From positions 992,001 through 1,056,000 of the forward strand of contig NZ_JBFBLC010000001.1 of the NCBI RefSeq assembly GCF_040702505.1: a DNA stretch of 64,000 nt, in the 5' to 3' direction. The DNA comes from Terrabacter sp040702505 (GTDB lineage: Bacteria; Actinomycetota; Actinomycetes; Actinomycetales; Dermatophilaceae). The notes beneath the pieces were generated by a model, which searched no databases, was not told the origin of the DNA, and worked only from the letters and a program-made list of their open reading frames with translations. Numbering within the stretch: position 1 is the stretch's first letter; every line of letters starts with the position of its first letter. Both the position numbers and the translations under genes were made by a program. Of the stretch, positions 8,245 through 16,934 are shown in pieces.

Positions 8245-9861
8245 TCAGTGGCCCAGCGCGCGCAGCTGCAGCCGCAGGGCCAGCCTTGTCTCGGGATCGT
8301 GCAGGTCCAGCTCGACGAGGTCCGAGAGCCGCTGCAGCCGGTAGCGCAGCGTGTTGGGGTGCACGTGGACGCCCGCCGCGGCCGCCCTCGGGTCGCCCGG
8401 GTGGTCGAGCCACGCTGCCAGCGTCTCGAGGTATGCCGTCTCGTGGGTCTCGTCGTGCTCGCGCAGCACCGAGACCGGACCGAGCAGCTCCTCGGTCCAG
8501 ATGCCGCCGACCGCACGGGCGTTGGTGACCGCGGCCCAGGCGTCCTCGACCGTCGTGCTGGTGCCGGTCACGCGGCCGAGGGCGCGAAGCCGCTGCACCT
8601 CCGTGGCCTCGCGCCGGGAGCGGCCGAGGTCGACCGTCCGCGAGACCGGTCCGCCCGCGCTCGCGGTGGCCGTGGCGGTGAGGCCGGCGACCTCGTCGAC
8701 GAGGGCCAGCAGCCAGGTCCACGTGCCGGGAGAGCTGTCGCCGGGGGCGTCCCTGACCAAGGCCAGGGCGCTGCCGTCGAACCCGGCGAGCAGGGGGTGG
8801 CGCCACGAGCGCCTGCGAGCGGCGGCCTCCCAGACGTCGATCTCCCGCTCGACGTCCACCGGAGCGGCCGGATCCGCTGAGCCGGCGGGGTGGGCGGGCT
8901 GGGCGGAGTCGGCCGGTCCCGGAGCAGTGCTGCGCGGCCGGTAGGCGCCGGAGAGCACGACGACCCGCCACGGCGGGGCCGGGAGCCAGCCCTCGATGTC
9001 GACGGTGTCACCGCTCAGCACGGCTCGCAGCCGGTCGGCGGAGACCCGACGGGCCAGGTCGGCCTGCGAGCGCAGCCGCAGCAGGTGCAGGGCGACGACC
9101 GATGCGGTCTGTGCCAGCGACGAGAGCACCTGGGGGTTCGGCGCCTCGTCGACGACGGCCCAGATCGAGCCCAGCCATTCGGTGCCGGCGCGCACCGGCA
9201 CGACGACGCGCGGGCCGAGTCCGCGTCCGGCCGGCACGAAGAAGGGGTCGTCGGAGCGGGCGAGCCTGCGGAAGACACCGCGGCCGCGGAGGTTTGCCAG
9301 CACGGCGTCGGGGACGCGGCGGCCCACGATGGTCGACACGCGTGCCGGGTCCGCCAGGTCTTGGATGGAGGAGTAGGCGAGCACCCGGGACTGGGTGTCC
9401 TCGATGGTGATCGGGCCACCGACCAGGCCCGCGCACGCATCGGCGAGGGCGAAGAGCTCGTCGAGGACGGGCCCCTCGGCGCGCACCGCCGGCCCGCTCG
9501 CCGCCCGGTCGAGGACGCCGCGCAGCAGCCAGACCACGTGCGCCCACGAGGCGTGCTCGGCCAGCTCGACGAGGCTGACGCCGAGGCGGGCAGCAGCCGC
9601 GCGCACCTGCTGGTCACGCGCAGCGGCGCGTCGCAGGACGACTGCGCCACTGCCCACGGCCGCGGCGCCCTCGAGCAGCGCCACGGCGTCGGCGGGCCGG
9701 TCGACGCCGACGCCCAGGAGCAGATCGCCGGCCTGCCCGAAGACGCCCGAGCCTGGCTCGGCAAGGGTCACGTCGTCGACGGCGCGGCCGCCGGCGTGGA
9801 CGACGACCGTCAGCAGGCCGCCGCCGAGCGTGTCGGCGAGCTGCGCCACCGGCAGCCCCAC
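8245..9861 (-). CDS. PucR family transcriptional regulator
   Basis: From GTG 9861 the product is 538 residues. It has an N-terminal PucR-like ligand region (LPVAQLADTLGGGLLTVVVH onward, ending near residue 115), a middle region with VGRRVPDAVLANLRGRGVFR, and a C-terminal PucR helix-turn-helix with HPNTLRYRLQRLSDLVELDL. PucR proteins usually regulate nitrogen or amine catabolism. The divergent D-amino-acid dehydrogenase-like gene is the likely target. The start is uncertain: the same frame extends to ATG 9951 or 10014 with a Ser/Thr/Pro-rich stretch, while another frame from ATG 9958 reads MAYAVRVPPLERTLVDRLLR. I chose the GTG because the family domain begins there. Confidence 0.82.
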   Translation of the reverse strand: MGLPVAQLADTLGGGLLTVVVHAGGRAVDDVTLAEPGSGVFGQAGDLLLGVGVDRPADAVALLEGAAAVGSGAVVLRRAAARDQQVRAAAARLGVSLVELAEHASWAHVVWLLRGVLDRAASGPAVRAEGPVLDELFALADACAGLVGGPITIEDTQSRVLAYSSIQDLADPARVSTIVGRRVPDAVLANLRGRGVFRRLARSDDPFFVPAGRGLGPRVVVPVRAGTEWLGSIWAVVDEAPNPQVLSSLAQTASVVALHLLRLRSQADLARRVSADRLRAVLSGDTVDIEGWLPAPPWRVVVLSGAYRPRSTAPGPADSAQPAHPAGSADPAAPVDVEREIDVWEAAARRRSWRHPLLAGFDGSALALVRDAPGDSSPGTWTWLLALVDEVAGLTATATASAGGPVSRTVDLGRSRREATEVQRLRALGRVTGTSTTVEDAWAAVTNARAVGGIWTEELLGPVSVLREHDETHETAYLETLAAWLDHPGDPRAAAAGVHVHPNTLRYRLQRLSDLVELDLHDPETRLALRLQLRALGH

Positions 9862-10100
9862 CGGCGTCGTCGACGAGGTGCGCGTGGTGGCGCCCGCCGC
9901 GGAGGAGCCGGTCGACGAGGGTGCGTTCGAGCGGGGGGACGCGGACGGCATACGCCATCGTGGCACGCGCGACTGTGCCGGGGGCACAAGTGGAGGCCCC
10001 AGGTCTGGCCGCACAGCACGAGGGGCAGCGGTGAGCGTCCACCGACCATGGAGGGGAGGGCATCCCTGCCCACCTTGCGCCCCACACAGGAGTCGATCGC

Positions 10101-11369
10101 ATGCCCGCCGTGACCCCCGCCGGTACCCCCGTCCCCGAGCGCGTCGCCGTCGTCGGCGCCGGCATGGTGGGCCTCGCCACCGCCTGGTTCCTCCAGGAGC
10201 GCGGCGTCGAGGTGACCGTCATCGACCGCGACGGCGTCGCCGCCGGCTCCTCGTGGGGCAACGCCGGCTGGCTCACCCCCGGCATCGCCACGCCGCTGCC
10301 CGAGCCCGCCGTGCTGAAGTACGGCCTGCGCGCCGTGTTCAGCCCCAGCTCGCCGGTCTACGTGCCGCCGAGCGTGCGCCCGGACTTCCTCAAGTTCGTG
10401 ACCGGCTTCACCCGCCACAGCACGATGACCGCGTGGAAGAAGGCGATGGGCGCGCTCGTGCCCGTCAACGACCTCTCGCTGCAGAGCTTCGACCTGCTGG
10501 GGGAGGGCGGCGTCGAGGCCGAGACCTACGAGGCCAAGTCGTTCACCGCCGCCTACCGCACGGCCGAGGAGCGCCAGACGCTGCTCGAGGAGATCGAGCA
10601 CATCCACGCCTCCGGCGGCGACATCACCTTCGACGTGCTCTCCGGCGACGAGGCCCGCGCCATCGAGCCGGCCCTGTCCGACGAGATCGGCGCCGCGATC
10701 GTGCTGCACGGGCAGCGCTTCGTCAACCCCGGCGCCTACGTCGCCGCCCTCGCCGACTCGGTCACCGCACGCGGCGGCAAGATCGTCACCGGCAGCGCCG
10801 TGCGCGGGATCACCGACACGCCCACCGGCGTGCTCCTCACGACCGACCAGGGCACCTCGGAGCACTACGACTCCGTGGTCATCGCGACCGGTGCGTGGCT
10901 CGGCCGGCTCGCCCGCGAGTTCGGCGTCAAGCGCGTCGTGCAGGCCGGCCGCGGCTACTCCTTCTCCGTCGAGGTCGAGGACCTGCCCAACGGCCCCGTC
11001 TACTTCCCGGCCGCCCGCGTCGCCTGCACGCCGGTCGGTGATCGCCTGCGTGTCGCCGGCATGATGGAGTTCCGCCAGCCCGAGGCCGCCCTCGACCGGC
11101 GCCGCATCAAGGCCATCGTCGAGTCGGCCCGGCCGCTCCTCAAGGGCGCCGACCTCGACCACCGCCAGGACGAGTGGGTCGGCTCGCGCCCCTGCACCGC
11201 CGACGGCCTGCCGCTCATCGGTGCCTCGAAGAACCCCAAGGTGTTCGTGGCCGGCGGCCACGGCATGTGGGGCATCACCCTCGGCCCCGTCACCGGCCGC
11301 CTGCTCGCCGAGCAGATGGTCACCGGCGTCGCCCCGGCGCAGCTCGCGCCGTTCGACCCGACGCGCTGA
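10101..11369 (+). CDS. FAD-dependent D-amino acid dehydrogenase-like oxidoreductase
   Basis: The 422-residue protein starts after a clear AGGAG. The dinucleotide-binding motif VAVVGAGMVGLATAWFLQER (residues 15-34) is followed by EVTVIDRDGVAAGSSWGNAG, where the SxxNAG segment is typical of DadA-type dehydrogenases. Near the C-terminus SRPCTADGLPLIG and VAGGHGMWGITLGPVTGRL match the DAO superfamily flavin-binding end. DadA enzymes deaminate D-amino acids to 2-oxo acids. Divergence from a PucR-type regulator suggests induction by an amino acid or amine. Related sarcosine- or hydroxyproline-type enzymes are not excluded. Confidence 0.85.
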   Translation: MPAVTPAGTPVPERVAVVGAGMVGLATAWFLQERGVEVTVIDRDGVAAGSSWGNAGWLTPGIATPLPEPAVLKYGLRAVFSPSSPVYVPPSVRPDFLKFVTGFTRHSTMTAWKKAMGALVPVNDLSLQSFDLLGEGGVEAETYEAKSFTAAYRTAEERQTLLEEIEHIHASGGDITFDVLSGDEARAIEPALSDEIGAAIVLHGQRFVNPGAYVAALADSVTARGGKIVTGSAVRGITDTPTGVLLTTDQGTSEHYDSVVIATGAWLGRLAREFGVKRVVQAGRGYSFSVEVEDLPNGPVYFPAARVACTPVGDRLRVAGMMEFRQPEAALDRRRIKAIVESARPLLKGADLDHRQDEWVGSRPCTADGLPLIGASKNPKVFVAGGHGMWGITLGPVTGRLLAEQMVTGVAPAQLAPFDPTR

Positions 11370-11419
11370 GCACTCCCTGACGTGGTCCGCAGGCGCGAGG
11401 TGCCGTGCCTCCGGACCCG

Positions 11420-11456
11420 GAACGAGCCGGTCCCACCTGGTGGGACCGGCTCGTTC
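11420..11456. terminator. Perfect bidirectional hairpin
   Basis: GAACGAGCCGGTCCCA (11420-11435) and TGGGACCGGCTCGTTC (11441-11456) form a perfect 16-bp stem with loop CCTGG, between two convergent genes. Confidence 0.9.
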
Positions 11457-11460
11457 ACGT

Positions 11461-13254
11461 TCAGGCCGGGGTGAGCACGACGAGGCTGTAGGCGCCGACC
11501 GAGACGGTGCCCCTGGCCGGCTGGTCGTCCACAGGCTCCTCGGCCGCCTCGATGTCCAGGGTCTTGTGGCCGGCGAACAGTGCGCTGTAGGTCGCGGCGT
11601 CGGAGTTGAACCGGACCGCCCAGTGCCCGGCGAAGGGCATACCGGTCGTGACGTCCCGCGGCTCCGCGCTCGCGTTGACGACGACGACGGCGACGTCGTC
11701 ACCTGCACGGCGCGCGTATGCGAGCGTCTTGGCCTCGTCGTCGAGGTGGAGCACCTCCAGGCCGTCGCCCCGCAGGCCCCGCGAGACGCCGTCGGCGTCG
11801 CGGCGCAGCCGCACGAGGTCACCGGTGAGCCGGACGATGTCGCGGAACTGCTCGGCGCGCTGCCAGTCGAGCGGGACGGTGTCGCGGAACTCCTGGCCCT
11901 CGAGGAACTCCTGTCCCTGGAAGAGCATCGGGATGCCGGGCGCCGTCAGCGTCAGGGCGAGGGCCAGGGTCGCGCGCTTCTGCGCCGCCCAGCCCGTGGG
12001 GTCGCCGCCGTCGACCTCGTCCGGCACCCGGAGGCTGCCCTCGGCGACCTCGTCGTGGCTCTCGGTGTAGATGACGCGCCGGAACGGGTCGTCGCTGCCC
12101 CGCAGCGCCTGCACGAGCTCGGCCATGGACCGGTCGTGGTCGTCGACGGCGGTCAGCACCTGCCGCACCGGGTGGACGAAGCCCGGGTCCCACTGGGCGT
12201 GGAAGCCCGCGCCGCCGTCGTCGACCGTGGTGAGCGCGGCGTCGGACTGCAGGTCCTCGGCGATGAGGATCTTGTCGGGGTGGCGCTCGCGGACCGTGGC
12301 GGTGATGGAGCGCATCAGCTCCCAGCCCTCCGGGATGTCGCCGGTCCCAAGGCCGTCGACCGTGCGGACGTAGAGCGTCGCGTCGAAGCGCAGCCCGTCC
12401 AGGTGGAACTCCTCGAGCCACATGAGCACGTTGTCGTGCAGGTAGGCCCGGACCTCCTCGCGGCCGTAGTCGGGACGGGTGTCGCCCCACGGCGTCGACG
12501 ACCGGTCGTCGTTGTAGAAGTAGATCCCGCCCTTGTCGTTCTCACTCCAGCCGTCGAACTGCCAGAGCGCGAGGTCGCTCGGGCCGAAGTGGTTGATGAC
12601 GACGTCGAGGATCACCGCGATGCCGTGGCGGTGGGCCTGCTTGACGAAGTCCTTGAGCGCGTCCGGCCCGCCGTAGGTGTTGGAGACGGCAAAGGGGTTG
12701 GACGGGTTGTAGCCCCAGGAGTAGTCGCCGGCGAACTCGGTGACGGGCATGAGCTCGACGGCGCTCACGCCGAGGTCGGAGAGGTAGCCCAGCCGCCCGG
12801 CGAGGCCGCCGAGGTCGCCGGGGTCGCCGTCGCCCGCGACGAACGAGCCGATGTGCGCCTCGTAGACGACGAGGTCGTCGTGCGGCGGGCAGCCGAACGC
12901 GTCACCCTCCCAGTCGAACCCGTCGCGGTCGTAGACGATGCCGTTGCCCGAGGAGTGCGTGACGGCGCGCGCTCGGGGGTCGATGCGCATCAGGCGCTGG
13001 TCGCCGTTGGTGACGAGGAACTGGTACTCGTCGCCCGGGCCGGCGCCGGTGACGTCGACGTACCAGTGGCCGTTGTCCTCGGGCGACATCGGCAGCCCGT
13101 CCTCGGACCAGTCGGTGAAGCTGCCGGTCACGGCGACGGCGTCGGCGTTGGGTGCCCAGACGCGGAAGGCCGTCCCGCCGTCGTGAGGCATCGAGCCGAG
13201 CCCGGGGAGTGGCGTGGCGTGCTCGGGCGTAGGGGCAGACGAGGGGGCTGGCAT
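11461..13254 (-). CDS. GH13 alpha-glucan enzyme, branching-enzyme-like
   Basis: The 597-residue protein has an N-terminal CBM48/early-set module (FRVWAPNADAVAVTGSFTDW at about residues 30-49) and a GH13 barrel. The four conserved regions are visible: DVVINHFG, DGLRFDATLYVR (nucleophile Asp), LIAEDLQ (acid/base Glu) and YTESHDEV (third Asp). MLFQGQEFLE and an aromatic-poor C-terminal beta domain also fit glycogen branching or trehalohydrolase-like enzymes. It is shorter than GlgB (usually about 700), so exact specificity is open. Start ATG 13254 is the first that gives a natural N-terminus; the frame stays open far upstream only as a shadow of the next gene. Confidence 0.82.
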   Translation of the reverse strand: MPAPSSAPTPEHATPLPGLGSMPHDGGTAFRVWAPNADAVAVTGSFTDWSEDGLPMSPEDNGHWYVDVTGAGPGDEYQFLVTNGDQRLMRIDPRARAVTHSSGNGIVYDRDGFDWEGDAFGCPPHDDLVVYEAHIGSFVAGDGDPGDLGGLAGRLGYLSDLGVSAVELMPVTEFAGDYSWGYNPSNPFAVSNTYGGPDALKDFVKQAHRHGIAVILDVVINHFGPSDLALWQFDGWSENDKGGIYFYNDDRSSTPWGDTRPDYGREEVRAYLHDNVLMWLEEFHLDGLRFDATLYVRTVDGLGTGDIPEGWELMRSITATVRERHPDKILIAEDLQSDAALTTVDDGGAGFHAQWDPGFVHPVRQVLTAVDDHDRSMAELVQALRGSDDPFRRVIYTESHDEVAEGSLRVPDEVDGGDPTGWAAQKRATLALALTLTAPGIPMLFQGQEFLEGQEFRDTVPLDWQRAEQFRDIVRLTGDLVRLRRDADGVSRGLRGDGLEVLHLDDEAKTLAYARRAGDDVAVVVVNASAEPRDVTTGMPFAGHWAVRFNSDAATYSALFAGHKTLDIEAAEEPVDDQPARGTVSVGAYSLVVLTPA

Positions 13255-13331
13255 GCCGGCTCCAGGGGCAGGAGGGGACGGCCGCGGGTGCGTGCCGCTG
13301 CGGAGGTGGACCGGCCCCGGACATACCCGTT

Positions 13332-13360
13332 CCTCCCCCGCGGCCGGACCGCGGGGGAGG
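13332..13360. terminator. Hairpin after the DUF1906 protein gene
   Basis: CCTCCCCCGCGG (13332-13343) and CCGCGGGGGAGG (13349-13360) form a 12-bp perfect stem with a 5-nt loop, just beyond the stop at 13371 on the minus strand. Confidence 0.75.
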
Positions 13361-13370
13361 GGTGGCAGCG

Positions 13371-14510
13371 TCAGCGCAGGTAGCCGGTGACGTCCGCGAC
13401 GAGGTGCACCGTGCCGCTGGAGTGGTTGACGACGGTGACCGTGCCGCTGCTCGACAGGCGGCTGACGAGCAGGTTGGCGACGGTCTGGCCCGCGGTGTAG
13501 TTGGCGGTGGACGTGCCGGTGCTCGAGGTGGAGTCGACGCTGAGGAAGCCGACGTTCTGGGGCGCGGTGGCGGTGAGGTTGATCGCCGCTGCGGTGGCTC
13601 CCGCGGGGACGGGGGAGCCGTTCACGCCGGCGACCTTGATGGTGACCGAGCCCCCGGCCGGGACGGCCGTCCTCACCGGGTTCGTGGCGGTGCCGGAGCG
13701 GGTGTCGAGCAGGCGGGCCGGGGCGACCGAGGCCCACTGGTTCGCGCTGCCGCCGGCCGTCAGGTAGCCGGTGACGTCGGCGACGAGGTGCACCGTGCCA
13801 CCGGAGTGGTTGACGACGGTGACCGTGCCGCTGCTCGACAGTCTGCTGACGAGGAGGTTGGCGATGGTCTGGCCGGCCGTGTAGTTGGCCGTGGACGTGC
13901 CCGTGCTGGAGGTCGAATCGACGCTGAGGAAGCCGACCCTCTGCGGTGCGGTGGCGGTGAGGTTGATCGCCGCGGCGGTGGCTCCGGCAGGGACGGGGGA
14001 GCCGCTGACGCCGGCGACCTTGATGGTGACCGAGCCCCAGGCCGGAACGGCGGTACGGACGGGGTTGGTCGCCGTGCCGGAGCGGGTGTCGAGCAGGCGC
14101 GTCGGCGCCACCGTGGCCCACCGGCTCGCCGTGCCGCTGGTGGTGAGGTAGCCGGTGACGTCGGCGACGAGGTGCACCGAGCCGCTGGAGTGGTTGACGA
14201 CGGTGACCGTGCCGCTGCTCGACAGTCTGCTGACGAGGAGGTTGGCGACCGTCTGGCCGGGGGTGAAGTTGGCCGTGGACGTCCCGGTGCTGGAGGTCGA
14301 GTCGACGCTGAGGAAGCCGACCTTCTGCGGTGCCGTCACGGTGAGGTTGACGGCGGCCGCGGTGGCTCCGGCCGGGACGGGGGACCCGCCGACCCCGGCG
14401 ACCTTGATGGTCACCGAGCCCCAGGCCGGGACGGCGGACCGCACCGGGTTGCTGGCGGTGCCGGACCGGGTGTCGAGCAAGCGCGTCGGGGCGACCGGAA
14501 CGAGGTGGGA
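13371..14510 (-). repeat. Three tandem 384-bp coding repeats
   Basis: Units of 384 bp (128 codons) begin near 13371, 13755 and 14139 and are highly alike at the DNA level. They encode the RLLDTRSGT-to-VADVTGYL modules. High DNA identity suggests recent duplication or gene conversion. Confidence 0.85.
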
Positions 14511-16760
14511 GAAGGCCTTGGGCGTCACGGGGGCCGACGCCTGCGAGACCGGTCCGGTCCCGACGACATTCGTCGCCTGGACCGTGAAGGTGTAGGCGGA
14601 GTCGTTGGCCAGGCCGGTGATGGTGGCCGACGTCGCCGACCCCGACACCGTCGTCCGCGCCCCACCGGGGGAGGCGGTCACGGTGTAGCTCGTGACGGGG
14701 CTGCCGTTGTTCGTCGCGGCGGTCCAGCGCACGGTCGCACGGCCGTTGTCGGGGACAGCGCTCACGGAGGTGGGAGCGGAAGGGGCGGTGGCCACGAGCC
14801 TGAAGCGCATGGCGTCGATCCCGACCTGCTTGGTCGTCGAGATCGTGCTGCTGTCACCGGCGTGCACCCCCACCGACGTCCCGTTGCGCGCCAGGTAGGT
14901 TCCCAGTGCGCTCCAGCCCGAGAGCGTCGACTGGTCGAGCTGCTTCTTCACCGTCCCGTTGGCATCGGTGACGGCATACGTCACCCTGGCCGTCGCGTTC
15001 GTCTCGGGGACGTACGCGTCGACGGCGTAGAGGCCGGTGGACAGGCTCGGCGACCAGGTGGCGCCGTTCTCCTCGAGGCTGCCATCCTTGGAGTAGCTGG
15101 TGTACGTGTAGTAGGCGCGCTTCTGGTAGCCGTAGCCCTCGTTGGCCTTCCAGTAGTACATGCTGCCGGTGAAGAGGAACGAGGTGCTGCCGGGACCGAA
15201 CGTGCCGGCGCCGTAGCCCACCGACACGGGGTTGCCCGTGACGCGCCCGCCGAGCCAGTTGGCGTCGATGTTGAGGCTCGCGCCGCCCCAGGTCTCGGTG
15301 CCGGTGCTGTACTGGTGCAGGCGCTGGCCGGCGCTCCAGTAGGAGTCCTTGAAGTCGGGGTAGACAGTCGAGTCGGACAGGGTCTGCTGGCCGTTCCAGC
15401 TCGCGAACCACACGTTGTCGGGAGGGGTGAAACCGGACGTGCCGATGGCCCGCGACATGTCGACCATGAGCGAGGACGTGCTGCCGTACGCGCCGGAGTT
15501 GTAGCCCTTGGCGTGCAGCTGCTGGGTCCACGCCGTCATGAACGCCATGACCGTGCCCGTGCAGCCCGACGCCCGGTTGTTGTAGCCCTCCATGTCGTAG
15601 TAGATCGGCGTGCCGCTGCCGAGGCCGAAGCGCGCCGCCTGCGTCACCGCGTCGTTGGCCGCGGCCTTGCCCTGGGCGGCCGCCTGCTTGGGGTCGATCG
15701 TGGCCAGGCCGGTCTGGTTGACGCACGGTGCCTGGACGCCGACGTAGATCGGGATCAGCCCCCACCCCATCGAGCTCACCTGGTTGACCCAGCTGGCGGA
15801 GAGGTTGCCGTCGCCGCAGGCGCGCATCGAGCCGCCGATGTAGACGCCGACCGCCCGGTAGGGCGACCCGAGCCACTTCTGCATGGTCGCCGCGCTCGGT
15901 GCGGCGCAGGTGTCGAAGCCCATGCCGGTGAAGGTGCGCGGAGACGCTGCCGTGGCGGTCAGTGCGGCCGGGACAGCCGCTGCGGTGGTCGGGGTGCCCG
16001 CGGCGCTCGTGAAGGTGGCGGGGCTGACTACGGCCGTGCCGGCGTACGCGCTCGGGCTGCTCTGGGTGCTGGCGCCGCTGGAGGTGGTGGAACTGCTCGA
16101 GGTGCTGGGGCTGCTGGAGGTGCTGGAACCGCTCGACGTGCCGGCGCCGCTCGGCGGGCCGGCCGTGGCCGGTGCCGCCTTCGCCGTGGCGAGGACCTCG
16201 TCGACCTTCGCCTCGCTGTCGCCCCACGCGGCGTCGACCTGGACGTCCTTGCCGGTGAAGCGGGCCGACTTCGCCCGCTCCTGCGTGCTCCTGCCCGTGT
16301 GGGCCTGGAGCGCGCCGACCTTGGAGGTGCGGCTGGTCATCGGCGTCGTGTCGCGGTCCGAGGCAGGGTGCAGCCAGACGGTCTGCGCCCGCCCGACCTT
16401 GTGGGCGGGACAGTTCTGCTGGCTGCCCGGCGTGCCGACGTAGACGGCGTCGACGTCGAGCCGCACGCACCGCGTCGGGTCGGTGTCGAGGTCGACGACC
16501 GACCAGCCGGCCGGGGCGGTCACCTGCACGCCCCGATAGTGGACGGTGCGCGGCTTCGAGGGGCCGGAGGGCTTGGCGGGGGCGTCCGGTGCCGCGGAGG
16601 GCCCGCCAGGCTGGGCGCCGGAGTCGGTGCTGGTGCTGGTGTCGGGGCCGGTGGTCGGGCCTGCACCCGGGCCGGGACCGGCCGTCGCCACCCCCGCACC
16701 GCTGACCGTCAGCGCCACCGCACCGATGAGGACCGCCATCCGGCGCCATGAACGGGACAT
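13371..16760 (-). CDS. Secreted DUF1906 glycoside-hydrolase-like protein with three C-terminal repeats
   Basis: The 1129-residue product begins with a signal peptide (MSRSWRRMAVLIGAVALTVS, predicted cut after about residue 28). A Ser/Thr-rich linker follows at about 205-250. Residues 277-507 form a DUF1906 (Rv2525c-like) domain: GMGFDTCAAPS, YIGGSMRAC, IYYDMEGY, ANWLGG. A golvesin-C-like domain (about 525-650), a fibronectin III domain (about 657-747), and three 128-residue repeats starting APTRLLDTRSGT and ending VADVTGYL complete it. DUF1906 proteins are thought to act on cell-wall glycans. The repeats are common on actinobacterial exoenzymes and probably form a surface-binding module. ATG 16760 is chosen because it starts the signal peptide. 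Confidence 0.88.
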   Translation of the reverse strand: MSRSWRRMAVLIGAVALTVSGAGVATAGPGPGAGPTTGPDTSTSTDSGAQPGGPSAAPDAPAKPSGPSKPRTVHYRGVQVTAPAGWSVVDLDTDPTRCVRLDVDAVYVGTPGSQQNCPAHKVGRAQTVWLHPASDRDTTPMTSRTSKVGALQAHTGRSTQERAKSARFTGKDVQVDAAWGDSEAKVDEVLATAKAAPATAGPPSGAGTSSGSSTSSSPSTSSSSTTSSGASTQSSPSAYAGTAVVSPATFTSAAGTPTTAAAVPAALTATAASPRTFTGMGFDTCAAPSAATMQKWLGSPYRAVGVYIGGSMRACGDGNLSASWVNQVSSMGWGLIPIYVGVQAPCVNQTGLATIDPKQAAAQGKAAANDAVTQAARFGLGSGTPIYYDMEGYNNRASGCTGTVMAFMTAWTQQLHAKGYNSGAYGSTSSLMVDMSRAIGTSGFTPPDNVWFASWNGQQTLSDSTVYPDFKDSYWSAGQRLHQYSTGTETWGGASLNIDANWLGGRVTGNPVSVGYGAGTFGPGSTSFLFTGSMYYWKANEGYGYQKRAYYTYTSYSKDGSLEENGATWSPSLSTGLYAVDAYVPETNATARVTYAVTDANGTVKKQLDQSTLSGWSALGTYLARNGTSVGVHAGDSSTISTTKQVGIDAMRFRLVATAPSAPTSVSAVPDNGRATVRWTAATNNGSPVTSYTVTASPGGARTTVSGSATSATITGLANDSAYTFTVQATNVVGTGPVSQASAPVTPKAFSHLVPVAPTRLLDTRSGTASNPVRSAVPAWGSVTIKVAGVGGSPVPAGATAAAVNLTVTAPQKVGFLSVDSTSSTGTSTANFTPGQTVANLLVSRLSSSGTVTVVNHSSGSVHLVADVTGYLTTSGTASRWATVAPTRLLDTRSGTATNPVRTAVPAWGSVTIKVAGVSGSPVPAGATAAAINLTATAPQRVGFLSVDSTSSTGTSTANYTAGQTIANLLVSRLSSSGTVTVVNHSGGTVHLVADVTGYLTAGGSANQWASVAPARLLDTRSGTATNPVRTAVPAGGSVTIKVAGVNGSPVPAGATAAAINLTATAPQNVGFLSVDSTSSTGTSTANYTAGQTVANLLVSRLSSSGTVTVVNHSSGTVHLVADVTGYLR

Positions 16761-16934
16761 CGTGAACCTCTCGAGCTTCTGCAGTCTGGTCGGGTGCGCC
16801 GGCCGGGACCCCACAGCCTCTCGACACAAAACGCGCAAATACGTCACCCGGGCTCGACGGTACCTCCCATTACGGCCCCATGTGTCCCGACTGCCACATC
16901 AGTCTCGGCTGCTCGGGAACTCGACAGTGAGCTC

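Noticed and set aside
13255..14121. Upstream extension of the GH13 gene frame to 886 codons
   Set aside because: The added part is an out-of-frame reading of the DUF1906 repeats and crosses a terminator hairpin; the natural N-terminus starts at 13254.
13362..16751. Plus-strand open frame of 1129 codons opposite the DUF1906 protein gene
   Set aside because: Shadow of a real gene with signal peptide and known domains on the minus strand.
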